Source of the DNA: Pelodictyon luteolum DSM 273
GTDB lineage: Bacteria > Bacteroidota > Chlorobiia > Chlorobiales > Chlorobiaceae
Assembly (NCBI RefSeq): GCF_000012485.1
Contig: NC_007512.1
Location: 559,001-623,000, forward strand
Direction of reading: 5' to 3'
DNA: 64,000 nt
In this document: piece by piece, positions 53,525 through 62,865 of the stretch
How the letters are laid out: the number at the start of each line of letters is the position of its first letter
Position numbering within the stretch: the stretch's first letter is position 1
The notes under the pieces: generated by a model
Database searches by the model: none
What the model saw: the letters and a program-made list of their open reading frames with translations, nothing else
Told to the model about the DNA's origin: nothing
Program-made: the position numbers and the translations under genes

Positions 53525-55933
53525 GTGGCAAGACAGCGCAACAGCAGGAACAGGAAAGCTAAGCCCTCAGCACCGTCCTCAGCACAGCCCGCAGCAGAGA
53601 ACAGGAAAAGAAGCAGACCGTCTTCACGACAGAGCGGGGAACGGGTGAAGCCAAACGACCATATTCTCATCAACGAGTTTCTTTTCATGCGCGGCGAGAG
53701 TTCGCTTGGCGCTGAAATAGTCAACTTTCTTTCAGAGCACGAAGGGCAGCGTTACCGCTCGGTGGAGCTGGCCAAGGCCATGGGCTACGGCGAGTCCCGC
53801 CAGCTTCCCGGATTCTGGTACGTGCTGCACAAGATGCAGGATGAGGGGACGCTCGACAAGGATTCCAACCGCTGCTACGGCATGCCGGGCCCCGACGCTT
53901 CCTACGAAGACCATCTACAGCACCAGAAACCCTTCCCAATACCCGACAAGGACCAGTACAAGGTCGACAGCACCTATACGGGTTTCATCACCACCCATCC
54001 CAACGGGTATGGATTCGTGAAGGTCGAGGGATTCGATGACGATGTCTTCATCAAGGCCGATGTCATGAACTCCGCAATCCACGGTGACGAGGTCGAGCTT
54101 ACGGTCACCAAGGTCCCCAAGACATACAGTTCCCGTTCGACGCCTCATCAGCGCTGCGAGGGCATGGTCACGAAAATCATCCAGCGCAAGGTCTCGACCA
54201 TCGTCGGCACGCTTGTGCGCGGCAACCGCCGCTTCACCCTGAAGGCGGATGAACGGAAGATCCTGCCTGAAATCATCATTTCGATCAAAAACGCAGCCAA
54301 GGCCAAGGACGGCCAGAAGGTCATGGTCGGCGAGCTCGATTTCAGCAAGGAGGGAGCAATACAGGGCAAAGTGCTGGAGATCCTCGGTACAGCCGGTGAC
54401 TCCGCAGTTGAAGTGAGCGCCATCGCCCGGAGCAAGGGCATTGACGAAACCTTCGACAAGGAGATCGTAAAGGCCGCCTCAGCGATGAAAATGGGCGTGA
54501 CAGACAAAGACCTGCAGGAACGCCTCGACGTCCGCGACAAGGTGCTCTTTACCATCGATCCCGTCGACGCAAAGGACTTCGACGACGCCCTTTCGGTCGA
54601 ACCTCTCGAAAACGGGCTCTGGAAGATCGGTGTACACATTGCCGACGTATCGCACTATGTGACCGAGGACTCTCCGCTCGATAAAGAAGCCCTGAAACGC
54701 GCCACTTCCGTCTATCTCGTCGACCGCGTCATTCCGATGCTGCCTTCCCGTCTTTCCGAAGACATCTGCAGCCTCAACCCCGGCGTCGATCGCATGGCAT
54801 TCTCCGTTTTCTTCACCATGACGGAGGATGGCAAGGTCCAGAAGCATGAGTTCCACAAGACCGTCATTCACAGCAAGCGGCGTTTCACCTACGAAGACGT
54901 CCAGGAGATTCTCAACAACAAGAAGGGTGACTACCTGATGGAGCTGCAGCTGCTTGAGAAGATCAGCGTGCTGCTTCGTGAAGAGCGTTTCCGCCACGGC
55001 GGCCTTGATTTCGAAACCGAAGAGGTCCGCTTCAAGCTTGGCAAGAAGGGCGAGCCGCTCGAAGTCATGAAAAAGGAGCGCCTCGGCAGCCATCGCCTGA
55101 TTGAAGAGTTCATGCTGCTGGCCAACCGCAAGGTGGCAGAGTTTCTGACCAAGACCTTCAAGGAAGGCAAGAAGGTGCCTCAGCCGGTGATCTACCGCGT
55201 GCACGATTCGCCCCAGCAGGAGCGGGTCATCATTCTTGCCAATTTCGTCAAGAAGATCGGCTACGACCTCAAGATCAACAAGGGCAAGGACGGCCCGATC
55301 GTCTCTGCCAAGTCGCTGCGTGAGCTCCTGCAGAAGGTCCACGGCACCAACGTCGAGTTCCTCGTCAACGAGCTCGTCCTTCGCTGCATGTCGAAAGCCG
55401 TCTATACCGGGGAGAACGATGGCCACTACGGCCTCGGTTTCGAGCACTATACCCACTTCACTTCGCCGATCAGGCGCTATCCCGACCTCATCGTGCATCG
55501 ACTGCTCTTCGAGTATGAGGCGTTCCGTAAAAAGCGCCGCAAGATGCCCGAGGCGCGCATTGCCGAGCTGAAGCAGAAAATCGATACGGTATGCCGCATC
55601 TCAAACGAGCGCGAAAAGGTTGCCGTCGAGGCTGAGCGGGAATCCATCAAGCTCAAGCAGGTCGAGTACATGCAGAGCCACACCGGAAAGGTCTATCCTG
55701 GCGTCATTTCAGGAGCCACCGAGTACGGCATCTATGTCCGCATGGTCGATTTCGCCATCGAGGGTCTGGTGCACATGCGCAACCTCACCGACGACTACTA
55801 CGAGTTTGACGAGAAGTCATACTCGCTGGTTGGCAAGCGCCGCAAAAAGCGCCTCCAGATAGGCCAGAAGGTAATGGTGAAGGTGCACGAGGTCGACATG
55901 CAGCGCCGCACCATCGACCTGACGCTCGGCTAG
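53525..55933 (+). CDS. rnr: Ribonuclease R
   Basis: About 802 residues from GTG 53525 ([15 protein letters not shown]...). 3'-5' exoribonuclease that degrades structured RNA. Basic N-terminal tail, winged-helix region ([25 protein letters not shown]), two cold-shock domains ([26 protein letters not shown]), the RNB domain with [15 protein letters not shown] catalytic Asp cluster, and a C-terminal S1 domain ([31 protein letters not shown]). No ATG fits: the frame is open from 53378, but the upstream part is unlike the family, so I favour GTG 53525 despite a weak ribosome-binding site. Its stop overlaps the photolyase stop in a CTAG. Confidence 0.92.
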   Translation: MARQRNSRNRKAKPSAPSSAQPAAENRKRSRPSSRQSGERVKPNDHILINEFLFMRGESSLGAEIVNFLSEHEGQRYRSVELAKAMGYGESRQLPGFWYVLHKMQDEGTLDKDSNRCYGMPGPDASYEDHLQHQKPFPIPDKDQYKVDSTYTGFITTHPNGYGFVKVEGFDDDVFIKADVMNSAIHGDEVELTVTKVPKTYSSRSTPHQRCEGMVTKIIQRKVSTIVGTLVRGNRRFTLKADERKILPEIIISIKNAAKAKDGQKVMVGELDFSKEGAIQGKVLEILGTAGDSAVEVSAIARSKGIDETFDKEIVKAASAMKMGVTDKDLQERLDVRDKVLFTIDPVDAKDFDDALSVEPLENGLWKIGVHIADVSHYVTEDSPLDKEALKRATSVYLVDRVIPMLPSRLSEDICSLNPGVDRMAFSVFFTMTEDGKVQKHEFHKTVIHSKRRFTYEDVQEILNNKKGDYLMELQLLEKISVLLREERFRHGGLDFETEEVRFKLGKKGEPLEVMKKERLGSHRLIEEFMLLANRKVAEFLTKTFKEGKKVPQPVIYRVHDSPQQERVIILANFVKKIGYDLKINKGKDGPIVSAKSLRELLQKVHGTNVEFLVNELVLRCMSKAVYTGENDGHYGLGFEHYTHFTSPIRRYPDLIVHRLLFEYEAFRKKRRKMPEARIAELKQKIDTVCRISNEREKVAVEAERESIKLKQVEYMQSHTGKVYPGVISGATEYGIYVRMVDFAIEGLVHMRNLTDDYYEFDEKSYSLVGKRRKKRLQIGQKVMVKVHEVDMQRRTIDLTLG

Positions 55934-57417
55934 GGTTCCTTCTGTTCGCGTATGTAGCGCTCCACATCGAACTTCCGCCGGCACCCGGCGGCGTTCATGT
56001 ACCTGATCTTCCCGTAGACCGGCCGCTCAAACCAGGGCCGGTCATGCAGGCCCCCGATCGACCACGCCACCCCCGCATACCCGTTCGGATCCCTTCCGTC
56101 AAGCGCGTACCGATCGTTCAGCCACACCGCCGTTTCGAATGCTTCTCTCGGCGAGGGGCTCCACTCCAGAATCTTCTTTGCCCAGTACATCCGCATGTAG
56201 CCGTGGATCGATCCCGTACGAAGCAGTTCCTGCTGTGCCGCGTTCCACAGCGGGTCGTGCGTAACAGCTTTCTCGAACTCTTCGGGTGTATAGATAGCCT
56301 CCCTCAGGTCCGCGGCATGGCGGGCGAGACTGTCCTGTGCCCATATGGGCAGGCCATCGAACGAGTCGTAGCGGCTGTTGTATGCGCAGTAGTTGTCTGA
56401 CAACTCACGGCGTACGATCAGCTCTTCGAGGAACGCCGCTTTTGACTCCTCCGGACTTGGGCTGTTCACTACGCCGGTTGCCTCCCATCCCTCCGGACTT
56501 GTGCTGTTCACTACGCCGGATGCCTCCCTTCCCTCCGGACTTGTGCTGTTCACTACGCCGATTGCCTCCCATCCCTCCGGACTTGGGCTGTTCACTACAT
56601 TCATAACGCCCCTTACCGCAATGGCAACCGTACCGGCCCAGATATGACCGAAATGCAGGTAGGGTGACAGGCCTGAGGTCGCATCGGCGTTCGGGTCATT
56701 GCGCCGCTCTCCATACCAGGCGAGCCGTTCCCGGATGAAGGTTTCGAGATGGCGGATGGCTGCTGCTTCGCCGGGCTGCGGATGGCGGACTGTTCCGGCA
56801 GGGCGTTCGACCGGGAGCCGCGCCCTCACCCTCTCCCAGTCGGTCGGAGCCCACGGCTCGGATGCTGGCACCCGCTCAACAGGCGGTAGCGCGATGAGAA
56901 ACTCTCCGAGCAGGCGGTTGACTTTCGGACGGAAGGTGCGGGCCGAATATTCCTGTTTCGGGGAGGCCATAAGGCAGGGAACGATGTTGTGTGCATCGAC
57001 CTCGATGAAGAGTACCGGGAGTGCCGCCGCCGCAGTCGCTTTCCACCTGCGGCTGATTCTGAGCGGGGAGTAGTCGGTGACGACGCACCCGGAGCCTATG
57101 GACTCCCTGAAACGTACGATTGCCTCTGCCGGGTCGCCCTCAAGCAGCACGAAGCCGATCTCCAGTTCCCGCAGCCGACGCTCCACCTCCATGAGTCCCC
57201 GCAGCATGAAGTCGTACTGGCGAAAGGTGGCGCCGATGAATGAAGGCGAGAGGGTGAAGGCGACGATGAGGGGTGCCCCGTCTGCCACGGCCCGGAACCG
57301 TGCGTAGTGCAGTGCTCGGTTCTGCTCCACCCGCTGGTCGCGTGACATCCAGTAGATGACGGGCCCCGATATTCCGGGTGCCGAGTTCAGCACCGAGATG
57401 CATCGTGGATCGATCAT
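55930..57417 (-). CDS. phr: Class II deoxyribodipyrimidine photolyase (CPD), with repeat insertion
   Basis: 495 residues; splits UV-induced cyclobutane pyrimidine dimers with light. Class II marks: [20 protein letters not shown] at the N-terminus, [85 protein letters not shown]. Odd: about 50 residues at ~274-323 are 3.6 copies of a 14-residue unit ([14 protein letters not shown]) placed in frame between two conserved helices, encoded by a 42-bp tandem repeat. The reading frame is kept, so the enzyme is probably still made. The next gene upstream overlaps it by 4 bp. Confidence 0.93.
   Translation of the reverse strand: MIDPRCISVLNSAPGISGPVIYWMSRDQRVEQNRALHYARFRAVADGAPLIVAFTLSPSFIGATFRQYDFMLRGLMEVERRLRELEIGFVLLEGDPAEAIVRFRESIGSGCVVTDYSPLRISRRWKATAAAALPVLFIEVDAHNIVPCLMASPKQEYSARTFRPKVNRLLGEFLIALPPVERVPASEPWAPTDWERVRARLPVERPAGTVRHPQPGEAAAIRHLETFIRERLAWYGERRNDPNADATSGLSPYLHFGHIWAGTVAIAVRGVMNVVNSPSPEGWEAIGVVNSTSPEGREASGVVNSTSPEGWEATGVVNSPSPEESKAAFLEELIVRRELSDNYCAYNSRYDSFDGLPIWAQDSLARHAADLREAIYTPEEFEKAVTHDPLWNAAQQELLRTGSIHGYMRMYWAKKILEWSPSPREAFETAVWLNDRYALDGRDPNGYAGVAWSIGGLHDRPWFERPVYGKIRYMNAAGCRRKFDVERYIREQKEP
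56449..56598. repeat. 42-bp tandem repeat inside the photolyase gene (3.6 copies)
   Basis: Copies begin at 56449, 56491, 56533 and 56575 with CTCCGGACTTG... and differ at only one to four positions each. The period is 14 codons, so copy-number change keeps the frame. The units have no hairpin-spacer layout and so are not CRISPR. Confidence 0.95.
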
Positions 57418-58142
57418 GCCGTTCCCTCTGCTTTGAATCCGGCTATGTCGAGGAAGTTGCCAAGGAGGCGGAGTCCTGTAGTGCGATACTCTTCCTGCAG
57501 TTCGTCAAACTCCCCGAGCAGACGTTCACGGCCCATTGCTTTCAAGTCGGGGTCGATCTCTGTCCATCTGTCGAGCGTGTCGCGCGTCATTTCGAAATGG
57601 CATTGCAGCCCGTAGGCGTGCTTTCCCGCCTTTACCGCCTGGTGGTGGCATCGGTGGCCGGTTCCGAGCAGGACGGTACCAGTTGCCGGCACAACCGTTT
57701 CGCCGTGGAGCTGGAAGACCCGGAACCGATCCCCGAGCCCCTTGAACAGTGGGTCGCTCTGTCCCTCTTCGCTCAGCTCCATCCGGTAGGGGTCACCGGT
57801 GGGATCGAAAAAACCGGTCTCTTTTTCAGGGCAAGGAACCACTCTGCCGCCTGCAGCATGCACCAGCGCCTGCATGCCGAGGCAGATGCCGAGGTAAGGT
57901 ATCTCTTTTTTTAGAGCCTTCTCGATCTGCTTGAGTTCACCCTGCATTTCGGGCGTTGGGTCATTGACGCTCTGCGGTCCTCCGAGCACTACGAGGGCCC
58001 GGTAGCTGTCCGGGTCGGGGAACGGGTCGCCCCGGGAGAGGTCTGCAATATCGGCATCGATCCGGCGGTCAAGGAGCAGGCCTTCAAGCAGGCCGGGACC
58101 TTCGTGCGTGATGTTCTTTACGATGAGGAGTCGCTCTTGCAT
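57414..58142 (-). CDS. Class I glutamine amidotransferase (GMP-synthase-like)
   Basis: 242 residues, one GATase1 domain: LVVLGGPQSVND, YLGICLGMQALVHAAGG with the catalytic Cys (~88), FQLHGETV, and GLQCHFEMT with the catalytic His. No synthetase domain is attached. Such stand-alone proteins are often annotated as GMP synthase-related; the acceptor is unknown. Overlaps the photolyase start by 4 bp, so the two are co-translated, although no link in function is known. Confidence 0.88.
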   Translation of the reverse strand: MQERLLIVKNITHEGPGLLEGLLLDRRIDADIADLSRGDPFPDPDSYRALVVLGGPQSVNDPTPEMQGELKQIEKALKKEIPYLGICLGMQALVHAAGGRVVPCPEKETGFFDPTGDPYRMELSEEGQSDPLFKGLGDRFRVFQLHGETVVPATGTVLLGTGHRCHHQAVKAGKHAYGLQCHFEMTRDTLDRWTEIDPDLKAMGRERLLGEFDELQEEYRTTGLRLLGNFLDIAGFKAEGTA

Positions 58143-58171
58143 GCTGGATGGTTTTTCGGTTCGGTCGCAGG

Positions 58172-58195
58172 GAAGCCCCGTTTCTGCGGGGCTTC
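58172..58195 (-). terminator. Hairpin after the chlorosome-like gene
   Basis: A 9-bp perfect stem GAAGCCCCG/CGGGGCTTC with a 6-nt loop, 85 bp past the minus-strand gene at 58280-58576. No strong T-run, so termination is plausible only. Confidence 0.5.
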
Positions 58196-58279
58196 TCAGT
58201 TGTTTGGTATGCTCTACGTGCCCCCGAGGGCGGCCGGGTTTAGGCCGGTTCCACCCTTGGATGCGCTACGGGCAAACTC

Positions 58280-58576
58280 TTAGGGCTTCGCGGGATTGAA
58301 GGGGTTGGAACCCGGAGCGCTCTTTGGGGCAGCGGCAGGAGCTGCAGGTTTGGCCGCAGCAGGTTTGCCGAATGAACCGACGGAGTCCGCTACGCTCTTG
58401 AAGACATCCATGCCGGTATTGATTGTTGCGGTCAGTGCCGTTGCGCAGAGGTTGACGCCTGATTCAGCGACTGAAAGAACCGATGCGGCACCGTTGGCGA
58501 CGCCGTCGGCAACATTCTGGATTGGTGCGCCTACTGCATTGAAGAGATCCGAGAAAACACCGTTGCTGTTAGCCAT
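58280..58576 (-). CDS. Small Ala-rich protein, chlorosome envelope-like
   Basis: 98 residues from ATG 58576 (MANSNGVFSDLFNAVGAPIQ...). A weakly amphipathic Ala/Val/Ser-rich N-terminal part (NVADGVANGAASVLSVAESGVNLCATALTATINTGMDVFKSVADSVGSFG) is followed by a Pro/Ala-rich tail ending NPFNPAKP. The pattern resembles chlorosome envelope proteins of the CsmC/CsmD or CsmB/F kind in green sulfur bacteria, but similarity is only by eye. Upstream frame to 58648 ignored. Divergent from pepD; a second chlorosome-like gene lies on pepD's other side. Confidence 0.6.
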   Translation of the reverse strand: MANSNGVFSDLFNAVGAPIQNVADGVANGAASVLSVAESGVNLCATALTATINTGMDVFKSVADSVGSFGKPAAAKPAAPAAAPKSAPGSNPFNPAKP

Positions 58577-58704
58577 GTCTGTATGGGTTTGTTGGATTGA
58601 TGAAAGCCGTTGCGTAACATCACTGCAAGCGCCCCCTTTCAGGAGCACGGTTGTCTGTTTCGCCGGTATAAGAGAGAATATAACACTAAAAACCCCCGAA
58701 CGCC

Positions 58705-60156
58705 ATGCATGATGAACTCCTGCAGCTCGAACCCCGGCCGCTCTGGCGCCATTTTCATCTGCTCTGCCAAACGCCGCGGCCGTCCGGGCATGAAACGGCT
58801 GTGCGCCGACTTGTGGTCGGGTTCGGGCGTACGCTTGGCCTTGAGACCCTGAAAGACGAAGCCGGCAATGTCATCATCCGCAAGCCCGCCACCCCCGGTA
58901 TGGAGGAGCGCCCGGGGGTCGTGCTTCAGGCCCATCTCGACATGGTGCCCCAGAAGGACGCCGGTTGCAGCCACGACTTTGCAAACGATCCGATTGAGGC
59001 CTATGTCGATGGAGACCGGGTGCGTGCACGCGGCACCACCCTCGGGGCCGATAATGGCATCGGTGCGGGAGCGGCGATGGCCGTACTTGAATCCTCCACG
59101 ATTGTGCACGGGCCCCTTGAAGCGCTTTTCACCGCAAACGAGGAGGCCGGCATGACGGGCGCCCTCGGCCTGAAGCCGGGAGTGCTGAAGGGCAGCATTC
59201 TTCTCAACCTCGACTCCGAAGACGAGGGAGAGCTTTTCATCGGCTGTGCCGGCGGGCTCGATGCCACCATTGCGTTCGACTGCCCTCAGGAACATCTTCC
59301 TCCCGGCAACCGTGCATTTGAGGTGAGGGTCAAGGGACTCAGCGGGGGGCACAGCGGGATGGACATCAACCTCGGTCGTGCCAATGCCAACCGGGTTCTC
59401 GCAGCACTTCTCCTTAGGGGGGCGGAGACGCACGGCATGCGGCTCGCTTCATTCGAAGGCGGCAGTCTCCGCAACGCCATACCGAGAGAAGCTTCTGCTG
59501 TCGTGACGGTTCCGGACGAAGATGCCGGGAGGTTTCATGGTATGTTTCCGGATCTTGCCGCGGCCATAGGTGAACAGCTCGCCGCGGCAGATCCCGGGTG
59601 TAGCATTGACATCATTCCAGGTGACGAGCCCTCATCAGTGATACAGAGGGATGCTGCCGGGCGCTTCCTCAGGGGGCTCTCTAACTGCCCGAACGGGGTC
59701 ATCCGGATGAGTGCCGATATCGATGGACTTGTTGAAAGCTCCAGCAACCTTGCCATTGTCCGCACCAGCCCCGGCCGTGCCATTGCAGAGTGCCTGCTGC
59801 GCAGTTCCACGGACGGCGGCATGGAGGAGCTCAAGGATGCATTTACCGGCGTATTTCCTCCGCTCGGAGCAACGGCGCTGTTCAGCGGCGGTTACCCCGG
59901 GTGGAGGCCTGATCCAGCATCCCCGGTCCTCAGGCTCATGCAGGAAGCATACCGGAGCCTGTACGGCAGAGCGCCCGGGGTGAGTGCCGTACACGCCGGA
60001 CTTGAATGCGGCATCATCGGCGACCTCTGCCCCGGACTTGATATGGTCTCTTTCGGTCCGACCATTCGCCACCCCCACTCTCCGGGCGAGTATGTCGTCA
60101 TCTCTTCAGTCGGAAGATTCTGGGATTTCCTCGTCCGGGTGCTCGCCGAAATCTGA
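58705..60156 (+). CDS. pepD: Cytosol nonspecific dipeptidase / aminoacyl-histidine dipeptidase
   Basis: 483 residues of M20 family (PepD). Seen: VLQAHLDMVPQKD (metal His and catalytic Asp, ~78-82), GTTLGADNGIGAGAAMA (bridging Asp), FTANEEAGMTGA (catalytic Glu-Glu), LLNLDSEDEGELFIGCAGG, GLSGGHSGMDINLGRANANRVLA and the last metal His in SAVHAGLECGII. Full length, monocistronic. Confidence 0.95.
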   Translation: MHDELLQLEPRPLWRHFHLLCQTPRPSGHETAVRRLVVGFGRTLGLETLKDEAGNVIIRKPATPGMEERPGVVLQAHLDMVPQKDAGCSHDFANDPIEAYVDGDRVRARGTTLGADNGIGAGAAMAVLESSTIVHGPLEALFTANEEAGMTGALGLKPGVLKGSILLNLDSEDEGELFIGCAGGLDATIAFDCPQEHLPPGNRAFEVRVKGLSGGHSGMDINLGRANANRVLAALLLRGAETHGMRLASFEGGSLRNAIPREASAVVTVPDEDAGRFHGMFPDLAAAIGEQLAAADPGCSIDIIPGDEPSSVIQRDAAGRFLRGLSNCPNGVIRMSADIDGLVESSSNLAIVRTSPGRAIAECLLRSSTDGGMEELKDAFTGVFPPLGATALFSGGYPGWRPDPASPVLRLMQEAYRSLYGRAPGVSAVHAGLECGIIGDLCPGLDMVSFGPTIRHPHSPGEYVVISSVGRFWDFLVRVLAEI

Positions 60157-60166
60157 AGGCTTAAAC

Positions 60167-60436
60167 TCAGACCTGCCGCTTCGGGACAAGGGCGGTGGTG
60201 ATGCCGTCCATAACCCTGCTGAATGTCTTCAGCATGCCGAGTGATAATTCAACGGACGCCCTGCTGAGCGGCACGAGCAGGGCCATAACCGCCCTGAGTC
60301 CACCAGCCATCATTTCAACCTGCAACTGGCCGAGGCGGGCCGTTGCATCTACGAGGCCGCTGGTTGCGCCCCGTCCCTGTACTGTCGTTTCTTCTGCCAT
60401 TTTCATCATCGTTTTATCGTTGTTGTAGTCATGCAC
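60167..60436 (-). CDS. Chlorosome envelope protein of the CsmB/CsmF type
   Basis: 89 residues. The part after ~30 (LVDATARLGQLQVEMMAGGLRAVMALLVPLSRASVELSLGMLKTFSRVMDGITTALVPKRQV) follows the CsmB/CsmF pattern: a hydrophobic amphipathic stretch with VxGKxxQLQ-like, GLKxxxxxLxPL and a terminal APKK-like end. CsmB and CsmF sit in the chlorosome envelope of green sulfur bacteria. Several Met codons are possible; I kept 60436 because GGAGGGG lies ~8-10 nt upstream, although MAEETTVQG at 60400 resembles the usual N-terminus better. Confidence 0.7.
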   Translation of the reverse strand: MHDYNNDKTMMKMAEETTVQGRGATSGLVDATARLGQLQVEMMAGGLRAVMALLVPLSRASVELSLGMLKTFSRVMDGITTALVPKRQV

Positions 60437-60695
60437 ACTACCCCTCCATCATTATGACGGGGAGAAGTAAACTGTAATGCGTTTACTTACGAATTAGTTT
60501 TCAGTTCAGCCGTCATTGGCGAACTCATCCATTTCGCCAGCCCTGATAGTTCCAACTTGATGAGCGTTACGGACTATCTGGCAATGCCATCTGAACATAT
60601 CCGTGAACATCTTCCTCATGTGTGCATTGTCACCCGAAACCCGTACTTTATCCCTTGCAGTGCCAGATGCCCCCGAAATATTCAACAGATGAACA

Positions 60696-61277
60696 ATGAG
60701 TGAACAACTGACCTTCAGAGAAGCAATGGGCCCTATAAGCGGGGACGGCAACATAGATTGTTCCGGGAGAGGGTTGACCTCGCTTGAAGGTGCTCCGCAG
60801 GAGGTCCGCTGGGACTTCAACTGTTCCGGAAACAGGCTTGAATCGCTTGAAGGCGGCCCCGTTGGCGCCTACATCAACATCGACTGTTCCGGGAACATGC
60901 TCAGCAACCTTATCGGCGCTCCGCCGATTGTCGGCTCGTTCAACTGTTCAGGTAACCAGCTCACCACCCTGCAGGGCGGACCCATGGAAGTAGCTGCAGA
61001 TTTCGATTGTTCGGACAATATGCTCGACTCTCTTGACGGTGGGCCGGCGTTTGTCAGCGGGAAATACTCCTGTGCCGACAACCAGCTGACCTCCCTGATC
61101 GGTGCCCCTGCCGAGGTCGGCGACTTCGACTGTTCCGGCAACCGCCTCATGTCTCTGGCGGGATGTCCCGATGTGGTCAACGGTGATTTCATCTGCGGCG
61201 ACAACGATGAACTCTTTACTGAAGAAGAGGTCCGAGAGGCCTGCGAAGTGAGGGGAAATGTTATAAACGGGATATAG
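60696..61277 (+). CDS. Cys-containing leucine-rich-like repeat protein
   Basis: 193 residues, mostly seven to eight units of ~20-22 residues with consensus FDCSGNxLxSLxGxPxxVxG (e.g. FNCSGNRLESLEGGPVGAYIN; FDCSGNRLMSLAGCPDVVNGD). Each turn has Cys at the same place, so a solenoid with a Cys ladder is likely. A short acidic C-terminal helix ends it (TEEEVREACEVRG). No signal peptide. Similar repeat proteins occur in phages and scattered bacteria; function unknown. It is preceded by ~250 bp with no other feature. Confidence 0.75.
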   Translation: MSEQLTFREAMGPISGDGNIDCSGRGLTSLEGAPQEVRWDFNCSGNRLESLEGGPVGAYINIDCSGNMLSNLIGAPPIVGSFNCSGNQLTTLQGGPMEVAADFDCSDNMLDSLDGGPAFVSGKYSCADNQLTSLIGAPAEVGDFDCSGNRLMSLAGCPDVVNGDFICGDNDELFTEEEVREACEVRGNVINGI

Positions 61278-61341
61278 GGGAAGGAGCGAGCCGTCGCCGC
61301 CGTTCCTTCCCGGGCGGGTCCTCCGCAGGCTTATCCTGCCA

Positions 61342-61935
61342 TCAGGTCCGCAGTCCTGTGAACGGCGCTATCGAAACATGCTCCATCAGCAGCTCCATGA
61401 GTTCACGGGTGGCTTTTATGTCTGAAAGCGCATCATGTGCGTTTTCAAGCCGGACTCCGAGATGTTCGCAGACCGTCTGCAGCTTGTGGTTTGGGAGCGA
61501 CAGCCGGCCCATGTACTCCATGATGTTCAGTATGGGCTGGGGATCAAGGGATCTCCAGTTGATGAAGGAGCCGAGGCCGTACTGGTCGTAGCGGCGGAAC
61601 ATCCGGCTCAGAAAATCAAGGTCGAAACGGACATTGTAGCCGGCCGGGTAGAACTTGTCATTTCTCTCGAAACGGGAGACATGGCGTGCAAGAAAACCGT
61701 CGATTGCCTTATAGGCTTCGGCGTGCGGGGTGAAGGATGCGATCTGCTCGCGGCTGAAACCGCTGACCGCCAGCGCTTCATCCTCAATCATCGCCCCTTC
61801 GTGCGGCTGCATCTTGATTTCGAAGGACTCCGCCACCACACCCTCAATCTCCGCCAGACCGGCAAACTGGATGATGCCGTGGCGGTCCGGATCTATTCCT
61901 GTTGTTTCAAGGTCGAACCATAACACCTTTTTCAT
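61342..61935 (-). CDS. DEDD-type 3'-5' exonuclease (DnaQ/RNase T superfamily)
   Basis: 197 residues. ExoI WFDLETTGIDP (Asp, Glu at ~8,10), ExoII YPAGYNVRFDLDFLSRMFRRY, and ExoIII with HDALSDIKATRELMELL (His and Asp). Stand-alone exonuclease domain without polymerase. Start at 61935 (MKKVLWFDLE) begins the fold; the earlier ATG at 62025 adds 30 residues with no family match. Lies 114 bp past the HTH-Panacea-like gene on the same strand. Confidence 0.88.
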   Translation of the reverse strand: MKKVLWFDLETTGIDPDRHGIIQFAGLAEIEGVVAESFEIKMQPHEGAMIEDEALAVSGFSREQIASFTPHAEAYKAIDGFLARHVSRFERNDKFYPAGYNVRFDLDFLSRMFRRYDQYGLGSFINWRSLDPQPILNIMEYMGRLSLPNHKLQTVCEHLGVRLENAHDALSDIKATRELMELLMEHVSIAPFTGLRT

Positions 61936-62049
61936 GAATCGGCTCCGTTTGCGTGGCTGGAAGTGTTTAGGGGGGAAACTACACTCTTTATTCATTGATG
62001 CGCTGTGGCATATCGGGCATTGCACTGCATTCTCGGCTTGTCTTTCCTC

Positions 62050-62667
62050 TCAGCCCGTCATGGCGACCGCTTTTTCAATCAGCACATATGCGGCTGCCGA
62101 GAGTTCCTGAAGGTCCGGCTTCATGAGCGGGAGGTATCTTCTGGCGCCTGACTCCCTGTCTACGACCATGTGCAGCACATGTTCCTTCACCATGTTTGCG
62201 AGTGTGGTGCTTATTGCATGTTCCATTTCCGAGCTGCTGCCCTTCGGCATGCCGGAGATCGATTTTCCGTAGGCTGCGAGGTGCATACGGTCGGCCTCCA
62301 GAACGGTTTCCGTGATGCGCCGGCCGTCCAGAAGGGGGTCGCCGGCAGCAGAGAGGAGGATGACATGCAGCATCGTTTCAAGCTCTGGACGTATATGGCC
62401 GTATCCTTGTGCGCTGTCTGATACCCTTAAAAATGCATCCTCGACACTCTCCCTTACCGGGCGGCGCTCTTCGAGCAGTGTTCCGAGGGAGATGCCGAGC
62501 GCTTCGGCAAATTTCGCCAGTTCCCTGAAACGTACCTCCTGACTGCCCGATTCAATTTTGGTGACGGCGGTCCTCGGCATAGCTATCCGTCTGGCGAGTT
62601 CCTCCTGAGAAAGCCCCTTTTGGCCGCGGAGTTCTTTGATCCTCTGTCCGATGTTTTCCTCTGTCAT
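62050..62667 (-). CDS. HTH (Xre) protein with a Panacea/SocA-like C-terminal domain
   Basis: 205 residues from ATG 62667. Xre helix-turn-helix at ~5-60 (IGQRIKELRGQKGLSQEELARRIAMPRTAVTKIESG). The C-terminal ~110 residues read TMLHVILLSAAGDPLLDGRR, ITETVLEADRMHLAAYGKSISG and YLPLMKPDLQELSAAAYVLIEKA. This matches the Panacea (DUF4065/SocA) pattern of KLLYfaD..Hl..yG.sItG followed by a P.D...ls..e....e segment. Panacea proteins are known as antitoxins that neutralise varied toxins, and HTH fusions autoregulate. No small toxin gene is adjacent. The domain call is mine by eye. Confidence 0.7.
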   Translation of the reverse strand: MTEENIGQRIKELRGQKGLSQEELARRIAMPRTAVTKIESGSQEVRFRELAKFAEALGISLGTLLEERRPVRESVEDAFLRVSDSAQGYGHIRPELETMLHVILLSAAGDPLLDGRRITETVLEADRMHLAAYGKSISGMPKGSSSEMEHAISTTLANMVKEHVLHMVVDRESGARRYLPLMKPDLQELSAAAYVLIEKAVAMTG

Positions 62668-62686
62668 TTGCAATAGTATACAAATA

Positions 62687-62701
62687 GTTCTACTATAGAA
62701 C
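62687..62701. promoter_or_regulatory. Operator-like inverted repeat GTTCTA-N3-TAGAAC
   Basis: A perfect 6+6 bp palindrome 20 bp upstream of the Xre-type gene's start, in an AT-rich patch that could hold its promoter. A typical site for autorepression by a dimeric HTH protein. Confidence 0.6.
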
Positions 62702-62865
62702 AAGGCGGGTTCTCCATAAGAACCGCAATCATCTGCTTGCGGGTGCTGCTTGATACCGCAGGGGACCGCTTGTACGGGCAATATAAAACAAACCGGGCGG
62801 AGGATACTCATGGTTGCGTTGCTTGCAGGCAGAGAGAGATCAACTTCAACACAGGAGAACATCAT

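Noticed and set aside
56449-56598. Possible CRISPR-like array
   Set aside because: Units are head-to-tail with no spacers and are translated in frame within photolyase.
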